64,000 bases of DNA, from contig NZ_FNWW01000008.1 in assembly GCF_900108515.1 (NCBI RefSeq), positions 62,001 to 126,000 of the forward strand, written 5' to 3'. Below, piece after piece: positions 36,103 through 45,355 of this stretch (within the stretch, counting starts at the first letter, position 1; each line of letters begins with the position of its first letter). The notes beneath the pieces are model-generated. The model had not been told where the DNA came from, ran no database searches, and worked only from the letters and a program-made list of their open reading frames with translations. The translations under genes were made by a program, and so were the position numbers. This DNA is from Halobacillus karajensis (GTDB lineage Bacteria > Bacillota > Bacilli > Bacillales > Halobacillaceae).

Positions 36103-36966
36103 TTGCGTTTAGCTTATGATCCGTCACATTATCGTGATAATACAAACTTAAAAGATACGATCGATACAGTTGCTAGATTAGGATATGAATATGTAGAGTT
36201 ATCGCCGCGTAAGGATTTCATTTGGTTTTATGAATATCCGAAGGTTGATAAGCAGCTCATCAAAGATTTAAAAAGATATTGTTCAGACGCTGGTGTCAAA
36301 ATCTCTTCTGTCCTTCCTGTGCAACAATGGTCCTCACCCAATGAGGAAGAACGTCAAGCAGCGGTGAGAAACTGGAAGCGTTGTATAGAGATCACTTCTG
36401 AATTAGGCGTAGGCTTAATGAACAGCGAATTTTCCGGCGATAAAAGCCGACCGGTTCAAAGTGAAGCGGCTTTTGTGAAATCCATGGATGAGCTCATGCC
36501 CCTTTTTGAAAAAGAGGGGATTAAACTGAATTTACAATCCCATCCTCATGATTTTATTGAGTTAAATACAGAAGCGATCAAAATGATTCGTGCACTGGAC
36601 AAAGAGTGGATTAAGTTGGTTTATTCTGTTCCTCATGCTTTCTTTTATGATGATGGCATTGGTGATGTAGAACAACATTTGGAAGAGGCAGGAGATTTAC
36701 TTGATCATGTTTTAATTGCGGATACGCTTAATCATAAAGCTGCATTCGGGCTGCGTTACATTGTGAATCCTCCTGATGCAAACGTAACGGTCCATCAGCA
36801 TTTAAACCCTGGGGAAGGGGAAGTAAACTTTGACGCACTCTATCGGAAATTAAGAGAAATGGAATTTGATGGAATCGTAACAAATGCCGTATTCTCCTAC
36901 CCTGATAAACCAGAATGGTCGAATGACGTAACATTGAAATCTATTAAAGAGGGATTAAATATTTAA
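36103..36966 (+). CDS. iolH: Sugar phosphate isomerase/epimerase-like protein, IolH type
   Basis: This 287-residue xylose-isomerase-like TIM barrel has a TTG start after GGGAGAGG. It shows [19 protein letters not shown], the late [20 protein letters not shown] and [13 protein letters not shown], consistent with metal-binding residues. It resembles B. subtilis IolH, whose reaction is not established. It lies between iolG and iolI, as in the classical iolGHI order. Confidence 0.75.
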   Translation: MRLAYDPSHYRDNTNLKDTIDTVARLGYEYVELSPRKDFIWFYEYPKVDKQLIKDLKRYCSDAGVKISSVLPVQQWSSPNEEERQAAVRNWKRCIEITSELGVGLMNSEFSGDKSRPVQSEAAFVKSMDELMPLFEKEGIKLNLQSHPHDFIELNTEAIKMIRALDKEWIKLVYSVPHAFFYDDGIGDVEQHLEEAGDLLDHVLIADTLNHKAAFGLRYIVNPPDANVTVHQHLNPGEGEVNFDALYRKLREMEFDGIVTNAVFSYPDKPEWSNDVTLKSIKEGLNI

Positions 36967-37069
36967 TCTCTTTGTTAAGGCACAGGATCTAAAAGAATTT
37001 TAATAGATGAAGAAATATGAAGTTTGATGGAATCATAATCAACATTGTTGAGTTATGAGGAGAAAGCCA

Positions 37070-37107
37070 TGCGCCATATAGGAATCACTATGTGGCGCAG
37101 CTCTTTT
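37070..37107 (+). terminator. Intercistronic hairpin between iolH and iolI
   Basis: Twelve-pair stem TGCGCCATATAG/CTATGTGGCGCA (one G-T pair) with loop GAATCA, followed by GCTCTTTT. It could partially terminate transcription or stabilise the processed message between iolH and iolI. The T-run is short. Confidence 0.5.
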
Positions 37108-37129
37108 AATGATGAAGGAGGAATAGAAG

Positions 37130-37972
37130 ATGAAATTATGCTTTAATCAGGCGACAACACTTGAAAACTCAAACCTCGAGAAAGACTTAAACTATTGTGA
37201 CAAGCACGGATATGATTATATCGAAATACGCTCCATGGATAAGCTGCCGGAGTATCTTGAAACACACTCTTTAGAAGAGTTAAAAGCCTTCTTTCAGGAA
37301 CATCATATTAAACCGTTAGCTTTAAATGCTTTGGTCTTTTTTAATAATCGTGAAAATGAAGATGATGTGTTAGCGGAGTTTAAACAAATGGTCGAAACGG
37401 GCAGTGAACTTGGTGTTCAGTATATCGTCGCCGTTCCTCTTGTAACCGAAGAGAAAATTTTGCTGAAGGACATTGAAGAAAGTGCTGTAAATATGCTGAG
37501 AGAATTCTCGAACATTGCAGAACCTTATGGTATCAAAGTCGCTGTGGAGTTTGTCGGCCATCCGGAATGCACGATTAATACATTTGAGCAGGCTTACGAG
37601 ATTGTGCAAAAGGTGGATCGTGAAAATGTGGGATTGGTCTTCGACTGCTTTCATTTTCATGCTATGGGGTCAAGCTATGAAGCGTTGAAACAAGCAGATG
37701 GACAGAAGATTTTCATTCTTCATATTGATGATACAGAAGATTTTCCAATTGGTTCATTAAGAGACGAAGACCGTGTCTGGCCTGGGGAAGGGGCCATTGA
37801 TTTAGATGGTCTATTAACTACCTTGAAAGAGATTGGTTATGAAGATGGAGTCGTATCTGTAGAGTTGTTCAGACCTGAATATTACCAAATGGATGCAGAA
37901 GAAGTGATTACGAAGGCAAAGGATACTACCTTAGCCATCGTTTCCAAGCACTATGACACTCAACCAATTTAA
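37130..37972 (+). CDS. iolI: 2-keto-myo-inositol isomerase IolI
   Basis: This 280-residue TIM-barrel enzyme is very close to B. subtilis IolI: KLCFNQATTLENSNLEKDL, RSMDKLPEYL, PLALNALVFFNNR, VAVEFVGHPECTINTFEQAY, GLVFDCFHFHAMGS, HIDDTEDFPIG and VSVELFRPEYY. It interconverts 2-keto-myo-inositol and 1-keto-D-chiro-inositol using a divalent metal held by the conserved E, D, H and E. AAGGAGGAA precedes the ATG. Confidence 0.93.
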   Translation: MKLCFNQATTLENSNLEKDLNYCDKHGYDYIEIRSMDKLPEYLETHSLEELKAFFQEHHIKPLALNALVFFNNRENEDDVLAEFKQMVETGSELGVQYIVAVPLVTEEKILLKDIEESAVNMLREFSNIAEPYGIKVAVEFVGHPECTINTFEQAYEIVQKVDRENVGLVFDCFHFHAMGSSYEALKQADGQKIFILHIDDTEDFPIGSLRDEDRVWPGEGAIDLDGLLTTLKEIGYEDGVVSVELFRPEYYQMDAEEVITKAKDTTLAIVSKHYDTQPI

Positions 37973-37990
37973 ATAAGAGGATTGATACAT

Positions 37991-38869
37991 ATGAAAACGA
38001 AAGAAAATGTGCTGACGCCCCTGGTATCTATGAAGGACATGCTGATAACAGCAAAACGCGAGCAATATGCTGTTGGGCAATTTAATATTAACCATCTGGA
38101 ATCCATTCAAGCCTTTTTAACTGCGGGGGAGGAAGAGGAATCTCCATTAATATTGGGAGCGTCTGATCGATTGATCGATTATCTCGGCGGGTTTCAGACC
38201 ATTGTTTCTATGGTGGAAAGCCTAGTAAAAGCGATGTCTATTTCCGTGCCTGTCACTTTGCATCTTGATCATGGCAAGAGCGTGGAGCGCTGTAAAGCTG
38301 CTGTGGATGCCGGTTTCACTTCTGTCATGATTGACGGCTCCCAATATTCCATTGATGAAAACATCCAAATGACAAAAGAAGTAGTGGATTACGCCCATTC
38401 TAAAGGGGTTTCTGTTGAGGCGGAGGTTGGGTCAGTAGGTGGAACAGAAGATGGTGTTGTCGGTGGTGTCAAATATGCGGATCCTGATGAATGCTTGAAG
38501 CTGGTCGAGGAAACAAATGTTGATGCCTTGGCGGCAGCTCTAGGATCTGTGCATGGCCCTTACCAGGGAGAGCCGAAGTTAGGCTTTGTAGAGATGAAAC
38601 AGATCTCTGAAATGACCCAAGTGCCGCTTGTGCTCCACGGAGGATCTGGTATTCCCATTTATCAATTACAAAAAGCAATCCAGCTTGGACACGCCAAGAT
38701 AAATGTCAACACAGAGTGTATTCAAGCATGGACAAATGCTGTGAGAGAAGTTCTGAATGCTGATGCTCACGTCTATGAACCTAGAATTATTCATACTCCG
38801 GCTAAAGAGGCGATGAAAGAAATGGCTAAAAGCAAGATGAAAGAGTTTATGAGCAGTAAGAAAGCATAA
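37991..38869 (+). CDS. iolJ: 6-phospho-5-dehydro-2-deoxy-D-gluconate aldolase IolJ
   Basis: This 292-residue class II aldolase of the FbaA/IolJ family has the zinc ligands in [27 protein letters not shown] and LHGGSGIP, and ends in [15 protein letters not shown]. It splits the phosphorylated deoxy-keto-gluconate into malonic semialdehyde and dihydroxyacetone phosphate. The ATG at 37991 is used rather than a TTG three codons earlier. Its place after iolI favours IolJ over fructose-bisphosphate aldolase. Confidence 0.9.
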   Translation: MKTKENVLTPLVSMKDMLITAKREQYAVGQFNINHLESIQAFLTAGEEEESPLILGASDRLIDYLGGFQTIVSMVESLVKAMSISVPVTLHLDHGKSVERCKAAVDAGFTSVMIDGSQYSIDENIQMTKEVVDYAHSKGVSVEAEVGSVGGTEDGVVGGVKYADPDECLKLVEETNVDALAAALGSVHGPYQGEPKLGFVEMKQISEMTQVPLVLHGGSGIPIYQLQKAIQLGHAKINVNTECIQAWTNAVREVLNADAHVYEPRIIHTPAKEAMKEMAKSKMKEFMSSKKA

Positions 38870-38942
38870 AGAGAGAGGGGGCTTCATAGGTCGCCCTTTT
38901 CAAATGAACCAATATACGTCCGCAAGAAAGGAGAAAATGGAA

Positions 38943-39881
38943 ATGGAAGAAAAGATTAGAATTGGAAAAACAGACTTATATGTTAACCCTATTGGTCTTG
39001 GAACCAACGCAGTCGGAGGTCATAACTTATATCCAAATCTTGATGAGCAGCAAGGAGTGGATATGGTCAAAGAAGCTGTTAAAAATGGGGTGGACTTTTT
39101 AGATACCGCTTATATATATGGACCTGGCCATTCCGAAGAGTTAGTAGGAAAGGCGATAAAAGAAATGGGCAATCGCAGTGATGTTGTCTTAGCGACGAAA
39201 GGAGCGCAAAAGTTCGACAATGGTAAGGAAGTTTTGGATAACTCCCCTGCCTTTCTTAAACAGTCAGTGGAAGATAGTCTCAAGCGTTTGCAGACCGATT
39301 ATATTGATCTGTATTACATTCATTTTCCTGATGAAAACACTCCGAAAAATGAAGCGGTAGGTGCCCTTAAGGAACTAAAAGACGAAGGTAAAATACGTTC
39401 CATCGGTGTTTCTAATATGAGCCTAGCTCAGCTGAAAGAAGCCAATCAGGATGGGTATGTAGATGTGTTTCAGGGTTTATACAATTTGTTCCAGAGAGAT
39501 TCGGAAAAAGAGTTCTTCCCTTATACCCTTGAACATGAAATTTCTTTTGTGCCGTTTTTCCCATTAGCCTCAGGTCTTCTTGCTGGGAAGTACGATAAAC
39601 ATACGACGTTCCCTGCGTCTGATTTACGCTCGAGTATGCCTCATTTTCAGGGGGATGCGTTCGTTCAAAACCTGGAAAAAGTTGAACAATTGCGAACAAT
39701 CGCGAATCAAAAAGGTGTCGAAGTCCCTCATTTAGTACTTGCCTGGTACCTGGCTCATGAGGCCATAGATACTATTATTCCGGGAGCAAAGAATGGAGAA
39801 CAAGTAAAAAGCAACTTAAAAACGCTTGAAGTGAATATAAGTAAACAAGAATTCGATAAGATTGACAAACTATTTGCCTAG
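38943..39881 (+). CDS. iolS: Aldo/keto reductase IolS
   Basis: This 312-residue AKR has the catalytic tetrad features D-T-A-Y ([15 protein letters not shown]), the K in LATKGAQ and H in YYIHFPDE, and the NADPH-binding C-terminal [13 protein letters not shown]. It is close to B. subtilis IolS along its length ([18 protein letters not shown]). I chose the ATG at 38943, nine bases after AAAGGAG. The IolS substrate is not settled, and the enzyme is not essential for the pathway in B. subtilis. Confidence 0.9.
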   Translation: MEEKIRIGKTDLYVNPIGLGTNAVGGHNLYPNLDEQQGVDMVKEAVKNGVDFLDTAYIYGPGHSEELVGKAIKEMGNRSDVVLATKGAQKFDNGKEVLDNSPAFLKQSVEDSLKRLQTDYIDLYYIHFPDENTPKNEAVGALKELKDEGKIRSIGVSNMSLAQLKEANQDGYVDVFQGLYNLFQRDSEKEFFPYTLEHEISFVPFFPLASGLLAGKYDKHTTFPASDLRSSMPHFQGDAFVQNLEKVEQLRTIANQKGVEVPHLVLAWYLAHEAIDTIIPGAKNGEQVKSNLKTLEVNISKQEFDKIDKLFA

Positions 39882-39896
39882 CTTCTAATAGAAGGC

Positions 39897-39920
39897 GAGG
39901 GGAGATATTCCCCTCCTTTG
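39897..39920 (+). terminator. Short GC-rich hairpin after iolS
   Basis: Stem GAGGGGA/TCCCCTC with loop GATAT and CTTTG after it. It probably ends the iolB...iolS unit. Confidence 0.5.
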
Positions 39921-39964
39921 TGAGTATTTGTCATTCATACTCCTGACCTGTTGGAGAGATCTTT

Positions 39965-40315
39965 ATGAAGCAATGGCTGTCTGACCGACTGTTTATTCTA
40001 TATTCCATAGTTTTAGCTTTGTACTTGTTCCATGTGTTTTTGGACAACTCCTATCTTGAATGGACAGTGGAGATCTTAGCTGTTCCAACCCTTTTGATTT
40101 CCTTTTACTATGCAACTCGTTTGTTTCAAGTCCTGGGAGGTCTATTTCTAGCTGCTGGAAGTTTGATGTTTCTTTCAGCTGACACCCCTGTGCACGCCTT
40201 TCCTTTGGACCTGATATCCAACATGAATCTCCTTGTTTTTTTAAGCATGCTGCCATGGATCAACAGTGCTGCCTATATCGGGTTTGTTATGAGAAGAGTA
40301 TTAAAAGGCTTATGA
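39965..40315 (+). CDS. Membrane protein of unknown function, first of a coupled pair
   Basis: This 116-residue hydrophobic protein has about four predicted TM segments (VLALYLFHVFL, VEILAVPTLLISFYY, VLGGLFLAAGSLMFL, MNLLVFLSMLPW). Its TGA overlaps the ATG of the next membrane gene as ATGA. Together they resemble one polytopic protein of about 456 residues in two pieces, either a natural split or a frameshifted single gene. The gap between iolS and iolC is otherwise occupied only by this pair. I do not recognise a named family. Confidence 0.6.
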   Translation: MKQWLSDRLFILYSIVLALYLFHVFLDNSYLEWTVEILAVPTLLISFYYATRLFQVLGGLFLAAGSLMFLSADTPVHAFPLDLISNMNLLVFLSMLPWINSAAYIGFVMRRVLKGL

Positions 40316-41334
40316 AGGTCAATGTTCGACATCTAGGTGATTTGTATCCTAAAAGTATAGTGACAAGTGGAACGTTAATGACGTTCTTAAATTTGTCTGC
40401 TGTAAATTTGTCCCAAGGGATTTTGATTGATTCATTAAAAACAGTGAAAAAGAGAATCCGTGATCGGTTTATTACGAGATCCACTATACACGCTTATGCA
40501 TTAACAATGATATGGAGTCCGATGGAAATCATGGTGGGGATTGTTGTTGATGCTACAGGGGTCAGTTATTTGAGCTACCTTCCTTGGCTTTTACTGGTAT
40601 CGTTCGCAGTTTTAATCATTGACTTGTATCTGGAAAAACACTCCTTTCGGTCCATCCCATATAAGGGCCAGGGGATGGCGCATAGGCACAAGGTTAAGAA
40701 GGAAATCTATCTGAAAATGGTCAAATTACTGATGGTATTAGGGTTGTTTTTGGTTATGGTGATGATCACAAGCCACTGGTTTCAACTTAGTTTTATTCTG
40801 GCTGTTACCCTCGTTATTTTTCCGTTTTCTTTCGTTTGGTCGCTTTTTATGAAAAAAGCTTTCCTTTTCTTAAGAGTTGGGTACAAAACCTGGCGTCAGA
40901 AAACAAATCACTTACAGAACTTTGTCGTTCTTTTTGTTTCTTTATCTATTTTTTCAAACTGTCTTAATCAGACAGAAGCCCTTACGTGGATTCAATATCC
41001 ATTTATTATATTTCAAGAATACCCTGTGATCATTCTTGGCCTCATTTTATTTACGTACATAGGGCTGGGCCTTTTTGGGGTACATCCGATTGCCACGGTT
41101 GGTGTATTGCTTGAAATCTTGCGGCCGTTTTTTGAAGTTTTCAACCCTATGGGAATCGGAGTGATGTTGATTGTAGGAGCTTTGGCAACGGCAAGCTCAG
41201 GACCCTATGGTGTTGTGGTTACAATGACATCCATAAATACCCGCCAAAACCCATACGCCATTACAATCACCAATTTGCCTTTTACTTTAATCTTCGGGTC
41301 TATCGGAATAGCCGCTGCCTACTTGCTATTATGA
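40312..41334 (+). CDS. Polytopic membrane protein, possible ion-transporter-superfamily fold
   Basis: This 340-residue protein from the ATG at 40312 overlaps the previous stop as ATGA, with AAGG upstream. It has about eight TM segments. The late helices contain GLGLFGVHPIATVGVLLEIL and ALATASSGPYGVVVTM, with small residues and a proline in the pattern of hairpin re-entrant loops in CitT/ArsB/DctM-type transporters. That is a pattern-based guess. Sitting inside the iol region it may move an inositol-derived or substrate-linked organic anion. No B. subtilis iol gene corresponds to it. Confidence 0.55.
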   Translation: MKVNVRHLGDLYPKSIVTSGTLMTFLNLSAVNLSQGILIDSLKTVKKRIRDRFITRSTIHAYALTMIWSPMEIMVGIVVDATGVSYLSYLPWLLLVSFAVLIIDLYLEKHSFRSIPYKGQGMAHRHKVKKEIYLKMVKLLMVLGLFLVMVMITSHWFQLSFILAVTLVIFPFSFVWSLFMKKAFLFLRVGYKTWRQKTNHLQNFVVLFVSLSIFSNCLNQTEALTWIQYPFIIFQEYPVIILGLILFTYIGLGLFGVHPIATVGVLLEILRPFFEVFNPMGIGVMLIVGALATASSGPYGVVVTMTSINTRQNPYAITITNLPFTLIFGSIGIAAAYLLL

Positions 41335-41379
41335 GTAAGTTTAGAGAGGAAAAGTTTTATTAATGGTTTTTATGGGTAA

Positions 41380-41401
41380 TTTAAGGTTAATTTTTGATCA
41401 T
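41380..41401 (-). promoter_or_regulatory. Candidate IolR operator upstream of iolC
   Basis: On the minus strand two contiguous 11-mers, TGATCAAAAAT (full match to WRAYCAADARD) and TAACCTTAAAT (nine of eleven), lie 17 bases upstream of the iolC -35 box. The arrangement is the same as at the iolB array but in inverted orientation. Confidence 0.5.
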
Positions 41402-41417
41402 ATATTGTAACTTTGTG

Positions 41418-41472
41418 TTGCAATTATGCTCAGAGTGTTATATTGTATGGTTAAGTTAATTAAACGCTTTCA
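41418..41472 (+). promoter_or_regulatory. SigA promoter and cre-like site for iolC-iolA
   Basis: TTGCAA (41418-41423), a 17-base spacer and TATTGT (41441-41446) form a good vegetative promoter. ATTAAACGCTTTCA (41459-41472) is, on the minus strand, a 12 of 14 match to the cre consensus, placed about five to twenty bases after the expected start point. CcpA binding there would block transcription of iolC and iolA. Confidence 0.55.
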
Positions 41473-41534
41473 AATTATAGAAACTAAAGTAAATCTACTA
41501 TTCTTAAAAGTTGAGATTTAATGGAGGGGATCAT

Positions 41535-42536
41535 GTGTATAACTTGGATTTCAAAGAAGATCGACCCTTAGACCTTGTTGGAGTTGGGAGACTTTGCATT
41601 GATTTAAATGCAGATCAGTTCAATCGGCCGATGGAGGAAACAAAATCTTTCACAAAGTATGTAGGAGGTTCCCCGGCTAACATTACCATTGGGGCTGCAA
41701 GGCTTGGTCTTAAACCGGGTTTTATAGGGAAGGTCTCCGATGACCAAATGGGCCGCTTCATTGTGGAATACCTCGACGGGGATAACATTGATACAACGAA
41801 TATAGCTGTTGATCATACTGGAGCTGTAACAGGACTTGCTTTTACTGAGATTAAAAGTCCAGAAGATTGCAGCATCCTTATGTATCGGGATAATGTAGCG
41901 GATCTTAAACTTAGCACAGATGATGTATCTGAAGATTACATTAAAAACGCAAAGGCCTTGCATATCTCTGGTACGGCACTGGCGGCAAGTCCATCAAGAG
42001 AAGCTGTATTCCTAGCGCTAGAATATGCTAGAAAACATGAAGTAGTGGTTATTTTTGATATAGACTACCGTCCTTACACTTGGAACAACGACAAGGAAAC
42101 AGCGACGTATTATAACCTTGCTGCGGAAAAATGTGATGTCATTATTGGTACAAGAGATGAGTTCGACATGATGGAACAGTTCGAAAAAGAGAAGAAATCA
42201 GATGAAGAAACCGCTTCGAAGTGGTTTAGTCATCACGCTGAGATTGTGGTGATTAAACATGGAGCTAAAGGTTCTTTCGCTTATACCAAAGACGGAAATT
42301 CACATACGAGCGGTACCTTTAAAACAAAAGTGCTGAAAACCTTTGGTGCCGGTGATTCCTATGCCTCCGCTTTTATATATGGGCTATTTAAACAGTGGGA
42401 TTTATCAAAAGCGATGGAATACGGGAGTGCTTCAGCTGCTATTGTCATTTCAAGACACAGCTGTTCAGACGCCATGCCGACAACGAATGAAATTGAGGAT
42501 TTTATGTCAAAAGCCGAACGACAGGGGATTTCCTGA
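41535..42536 (+). CDS. iolC: 5-dehydro-2-deoxygluconokinase IolC
   Basis: This 333-residue PfkB-family kinase from GTG 41535, just after GGAGGGG, has RPMEETKSFTKYVGGSPANITIGAARLGL at the N-terminal lid and substrate site. The C-terminal catalytic TFGAGDSYASAFIYGL contains the GAGD anion hole. It phosphorylates 2-deoxy-5-keto-D-gluconate. The product is both the IolJ substrate and the inducer that frees IolR. It begins a second iol unit (iolC-iolA) with its own promoter. Confidence 0.93.
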   Translation: MYNLDFKEDRPLDLVGVGRLCIDLNADQFNRPMEETKSFTKYVGGSPANITIGAARLGLKPGFIGKVSDDQMGRFIVEYLDGDNIDTTNIAVDHTGAVTGLAFTEIKSPEDCSILMYRDNVADLKLSTDDVSEDYIKNAKALHISGTALAASPSREAVFLALEYARKHEVVVIFDIDYRPYTWNNDKETATYYNLAAEKCDVIIGTRDEFDMMEQFEKEKKSDEETASKWFSHHAEIVVIKHGAKGSFAYTKDGNSHTSGTFKTKVLKTFGAGDSYASAFIYGLFKQWDLSKAMEYGSASAAIVISRHSCSDAMPTTNEIEDFMSKAERQGIS

Positions 42537-42598
42537 TTGACCTGTAATGGAAGGCATCTTATTTAACTCTCATCACTATTTTTAAGGAGGAAAATGAA

Positions 42599-44065
42599 AT
42601 GAGTCATGTGACAAGTGAAGTAAAAACACTAAAAAATTATATTGGCGGCGAATGGGTTGAGGCGAAAAGCGATCAAACAGAAGAGGTTTATAACCCTGCC
42701 ACAGGAGAGGTCATTGCTAATGTACCTATTTCTTCAAAAGAAGATGTAGATTATGCAGTTAACGTTGCTAAGGCAGCTTTCCAGGATTGGAAGGAAGTAC
42801 CTGTACCGAAAAGAGCGCGTATCTTGTTCAAATACCAGCAACTGCTTGTTGAACACTGGGATGAGCTAGCAGAATTGATTACGATTGAAAATGGTAAAAA
42901 TTTAAAAGAAGCCAAAGGTGAAGTACAGCGGGGAATTGAAAATGTTGAGTTTGCGACAGGTGCCCCAACGCTTATGATGGGCGATCAATTGCCGTCGATT
43001 GCTACAGGCCTTGAATCTGGAATGCATCGCTATCCAATCGGTGTTATTGGAGGAATAACCCCATTTAACTTCCCGATGATGGTTCCATGCTGGATGTTCC
43101 CTATGGCCATTGCGACAGGAAATACTTTTGTCATGAAGCCGTCTGAGCGTACACCACTCTTGGCCAATCGCTTAGCTGGGCTTTTAGAAGAAGCGGGACT
43201 GCCAAAAGGCGTATTTAATATCGTCCATGGGGCACACGATGTTGTAAATGGACTGCTTGATCATAAGAAGGTGGCAGCTATTTCTTTTGTTGGGTCTCAG
43301 CCAGTAGCAGAATATGTATATAAACGCGGTACAGAAAATCTGAAGCGTGTACAAGCTCTTGCTGGAGCAAAAAACCATTCAATCGTTTTAAATGACGCTA
43401 ACTTGGACAATGCTTCCACCCAAATTTTTAATGCAGCATTTGGTTCAGCCGGAGAACGCTGCATGGCTGCCTCCGTAGTTGCTGTTGAAGAGTCTGTAGC
43501 TGATGAGTTTATTGAGCAGCTTAAGAAGAAAGCGGATGAGGTGAAGATCGGAAACGGCCTTGAGGATGATGTCTTCTTGGGTCCAGTTATTCGTGAACAA
43601 CATAAAGAACGTACGCTCGGTTATATTGAAAAGGGCGAACAAGAAGGTGCCAAGCTTATAAGAGATGGCCGCCAAGATAAGGCCTCTCAAGAAAAAGGTT
43701 ATTTTGTCGGACCGACAATTTTCGATAATGTAACAACAGAAATGAAGATCTGGCAAGATGAAATTTTTGCACCTGTGCTTTCTATTGTACGTGTTAAGAA
43801 TTTAGATGAAGCTGTAGAAGTCACGAATGAATCTCCATTTGCTAACGGCGCCTGCATTTTTACGAGAGATGGCGGCAGTGTTCGTCAGTTTCGTGAAACC
43901 ATTGATGCAGGGATGCTCGGTGTCAATATTGGAGTCCCAGCACCGATGGCATTCTTCCCGTTCTCCGGATGGAAAAACTCTTTCTATGGAGACTTACATG
44001 CCAATGGCAAAGATGGGGTAGAATTCTTTACTCGTAAAAAAGTTATGACCACCCGCTGGGTATAA
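42599..44065 (+). CDS. iolA: Malonate-/methylmalonate-semialdehyde dehydrogenase (CoA-acylating) IolA
   Basis: This 488-residue aldehyde dehydrogenase has the family blocks [18 protein letters not shown] (with the catalytic-site asparagine), [25 protein letters not shown] and the cysteine in [15 protein letters not shown] (residue about 287). The absence of the usual general-base glutamate in the LAGAKNH segment is the mark of the CoA-acylating MMSDH group. It converts malonic semialdehyde to acetyl-CoA and carbon dioxide. GGAGGAAAATGAA precedes the ATG. Confidence 0.93.
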   Translation: MSHVTSEVKTLKNYIGGEWVEAKSDQTEEVYNPATGEVIANVPISSKEDVDYAVNVAKAAFQDWKEVPVPKRARILFKYQQLLVEHWDELAELITIENGKNLKEAKGEVQRGIENVEFATGAPTLMMGDQLPSIATGLESGMHRYPIGVIGGITPFNFPMMVPCWMFPMAIATGNTFVMKPSERTPLLANRLAGLLEEAGLPKGVFNIVHGAHDVVNGLLDHKKVAAISFVGSQPVAEYVYKRGTENLKRVQALAGAKNHSIVLNDANLDNASTQIFNAAFGSAGERCMAASVVAVEESVADEFIEQLKKKADEVKIGNGLEDDVFLGPVIREQHKERTLGYIEKGEQEGAKLIRDGRQDKASQEKGYFVGPTIFDNVTTEMKIWQDEIFAPVLSIVRVKNLDEAVEVTNESPFANGACIFTRDGGSVRQFRETIDAGMLGVNIGVPAPMAFFPFSGWKNSFYGDLHANGKDGVEFFTRKKVMTTRWV

Positions 44066-44073
44066 GTTAACGG

Positions 44074-44100
44074 AAAAAGGGAGAGGGATCTCCCTTTTTT
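44074..44100 (+). terminator. Rho-independent terminator after iolA
   Basis: Stem AAAAAGGGAGA/TCTCCCTTTTT with loop GGGA, then T-run. It separates iolC-iolA from iolE. Confidence 0.75.
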
Positions 44101-44112
44101 CTACATAAAATT

Positions 44113-44126
44113 TGTAAGCGTTTTAA
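44113..44126 (+). promoter_or_regulatory. cre-like site upstream of iolE
   Basis: TGTAAGCGTTTTAA matches WGWAANCGNTNWCA at 13 of 14 positions. It lies 22 bases before the iolE start and just after the iolA terminator. Confidence 0.5.
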
Positions 44127-44147
44127 AGGGTAGGAGGCTAATGGAAG

Positions 44148-45041
44148 ATGTTTAAAGATCAGACGGTTAAACTGGGGATTTGTCCAATCGGCTGGACCAA
44201 CGATGATATGCCTGAATTAGGGAGTTGGAATACTTTTGAACAGTGCGTCAGCGAAATGGCCCTAGCTGGATTTGAGGGGACAGAAGTAGGTAATAAATAT
44301 CCCAAGGATAGACAAGAGTTAAAGAAAGCGCTTGAATTACGGCAGATGCAAATTGCCAGTGCATGGTTCAGTTCATTTCTCACGACTCTCCCTTTTAAGG
44401 AGACAGAGGAAGCTTTCATAAAACATCGCGATTTTCTTTATGAAATGGGTGCTAAGGTTATTGTAGTATCCGAACAGGGCCGCAGTATTCAAAAAGAAGA
44501 TGTTCCTTTATTTGAAGCTAAGCCTCATTTCACTGAAGAAGAATGGGAGCTTTTAGCGGAAGGTTTAAACCTTCTGGGTGAGCTTGCTCACGAGAAAGGG
44601 ATGGAAATTGTATTCCATCATCACATGGGTACAGGTGTGCAGACAAAAGAGGAAATTGATAAGCTGATGAACATCACAGATGAAGACAAGGTTTCTCTTC
44701 TTTTTGACACGGGGCACCTTTATTTATCTGGCGAAGATCCTCTGGAGGTATTAAAGCTGCATTTGCCCCGGATAAAACATGTCCATTTAAAAGATGTTAG
44801 AGGTGATGTTGCAGCACAGGTCCGCCAGCAAAAGACGGCCTTTCTTGATGGTGTAAAAGAAGGGATGTTTACCGTTCCAGGAAACGGAGATATAGAGTTT
44901 GGGCCAATTTTTGAAACGTTGGCCAATTTCGATTACAGAGGATGGGTGCTGGTTGAAGCGGAACAAGACCCAGCCAAAGCTAATCCTCTAGAACAAGCGA
45001 TTATAGCTCGAAATTATATCCGTGAAACTGCGAAGATTTAG
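44148..45041 (+). CDS. iolE: 2-keto-myo-inositol dehydratase IolE
   Basis: This 297-residue xylose-isomerase-like TIM barrel has [68 protein letters not shown] and the late VEAEQDP metal glutamate. It dehydrates 2-keto-myo-inositol to the trihydroxycyclohexanedione used by IolD. It is the last iol gene and is followed by a strong terminator. With it, every enzyme from inositol to acetyl-CoA is present. Confidence 0.93.
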   Translation: MFKDQTVKLGICPIGWTNDDMPELGSWNTFEQCVSEMALAGFEGTEVGNKYPKDRQELKKALELRQMQIASAWFSSFLTTLPFKETEEAFIKHRDFLYEMGAKVIVVSEQGRSIQKEDVPLFEAKPHFTEEEWELLAEGLNLLGELAHEKGMEIVFHHHMGTGVQTKEEIDKLMNITDEDKVSLLFDTGHLYLSGEDPLEVLKLHLPRIKHVHLKDVRGDVAAQVRQQKTAFLDGVKEGMFTVPGNGDIEFGPIFETLANFDYRGWVLVEAEQDPAKANPLEQAIIARNYIRETAKI

Positions 45042-45087
45042 TGTTATTTTAGTTAAATCCTTATGGCTCTTAAAAATGATGAACTGG

Positions 45088-45127
45088 AAAAGTTTCTCTT
45101 TAGATAGGGAAGCTTTTTTATTTTTTT
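45088..45127 (+). terminator. Rho-independent terminator after iolE
   Basis: Eleven-pair stem AAAAGTTTCTC/GGGAAGCTTTT with two G-T pairs and loop TTTAGATA, running into TTTTTTATTTTTTT. It ends the iol region. Confidence 0.7.
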
Positions 45128-45242
45128 AGAATATGCGGAGGAGAGTTGAAGGGCGATTTAACGATTGATAGCCCTTCTTTTATTCAGCATATGGGTCACT
45201 TATATGGTTCTCTGTATGAATCGGGGAAGGTTCAATATTTTG

Positions 45243-45275
45243 AAAAAGGCGTAATCCCATGGGTAGGATTACGCC
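45243..45275 (-). terminator. Rho-independent terminator for the roc-side operon
   Basis: Perfect ten-pair stem GGCGTAATCC/GGATTACGCC with an eight-base loop. On the minus strand it is followed by TTTTTCA, so it terminates the minus-strand operon ending at 45356. Confidence 0.75.
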
Positions 45276-45355
45276 TCATCATTCTCATTCGTATGTCCAT
45301 TCTTCCTGAGCCATCAAGTTTGTCCTAAAAAGAAACATTTTTCGTTCCGCCTGCG

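Noticed and set aside
36103-37972. Recent duplication giving iolH and iolI
   Set aside because: Both are TIM-barrel isomerase-like proteins, but their motifs differ and each has its own counterpart in B. subtilis.
37991-38869. Assignment as fructose-bisphosphate aldolase
   Set aside because: Same class II family, but the location directly after iolI in a complete inositol cluster favours IolJ.
45146-45328. 60-codon plus-strand frame after iolE
   Set aside because: It contains the perfect terminator hairpin of the opposite-strand operon (45248-45275) and has no family features.
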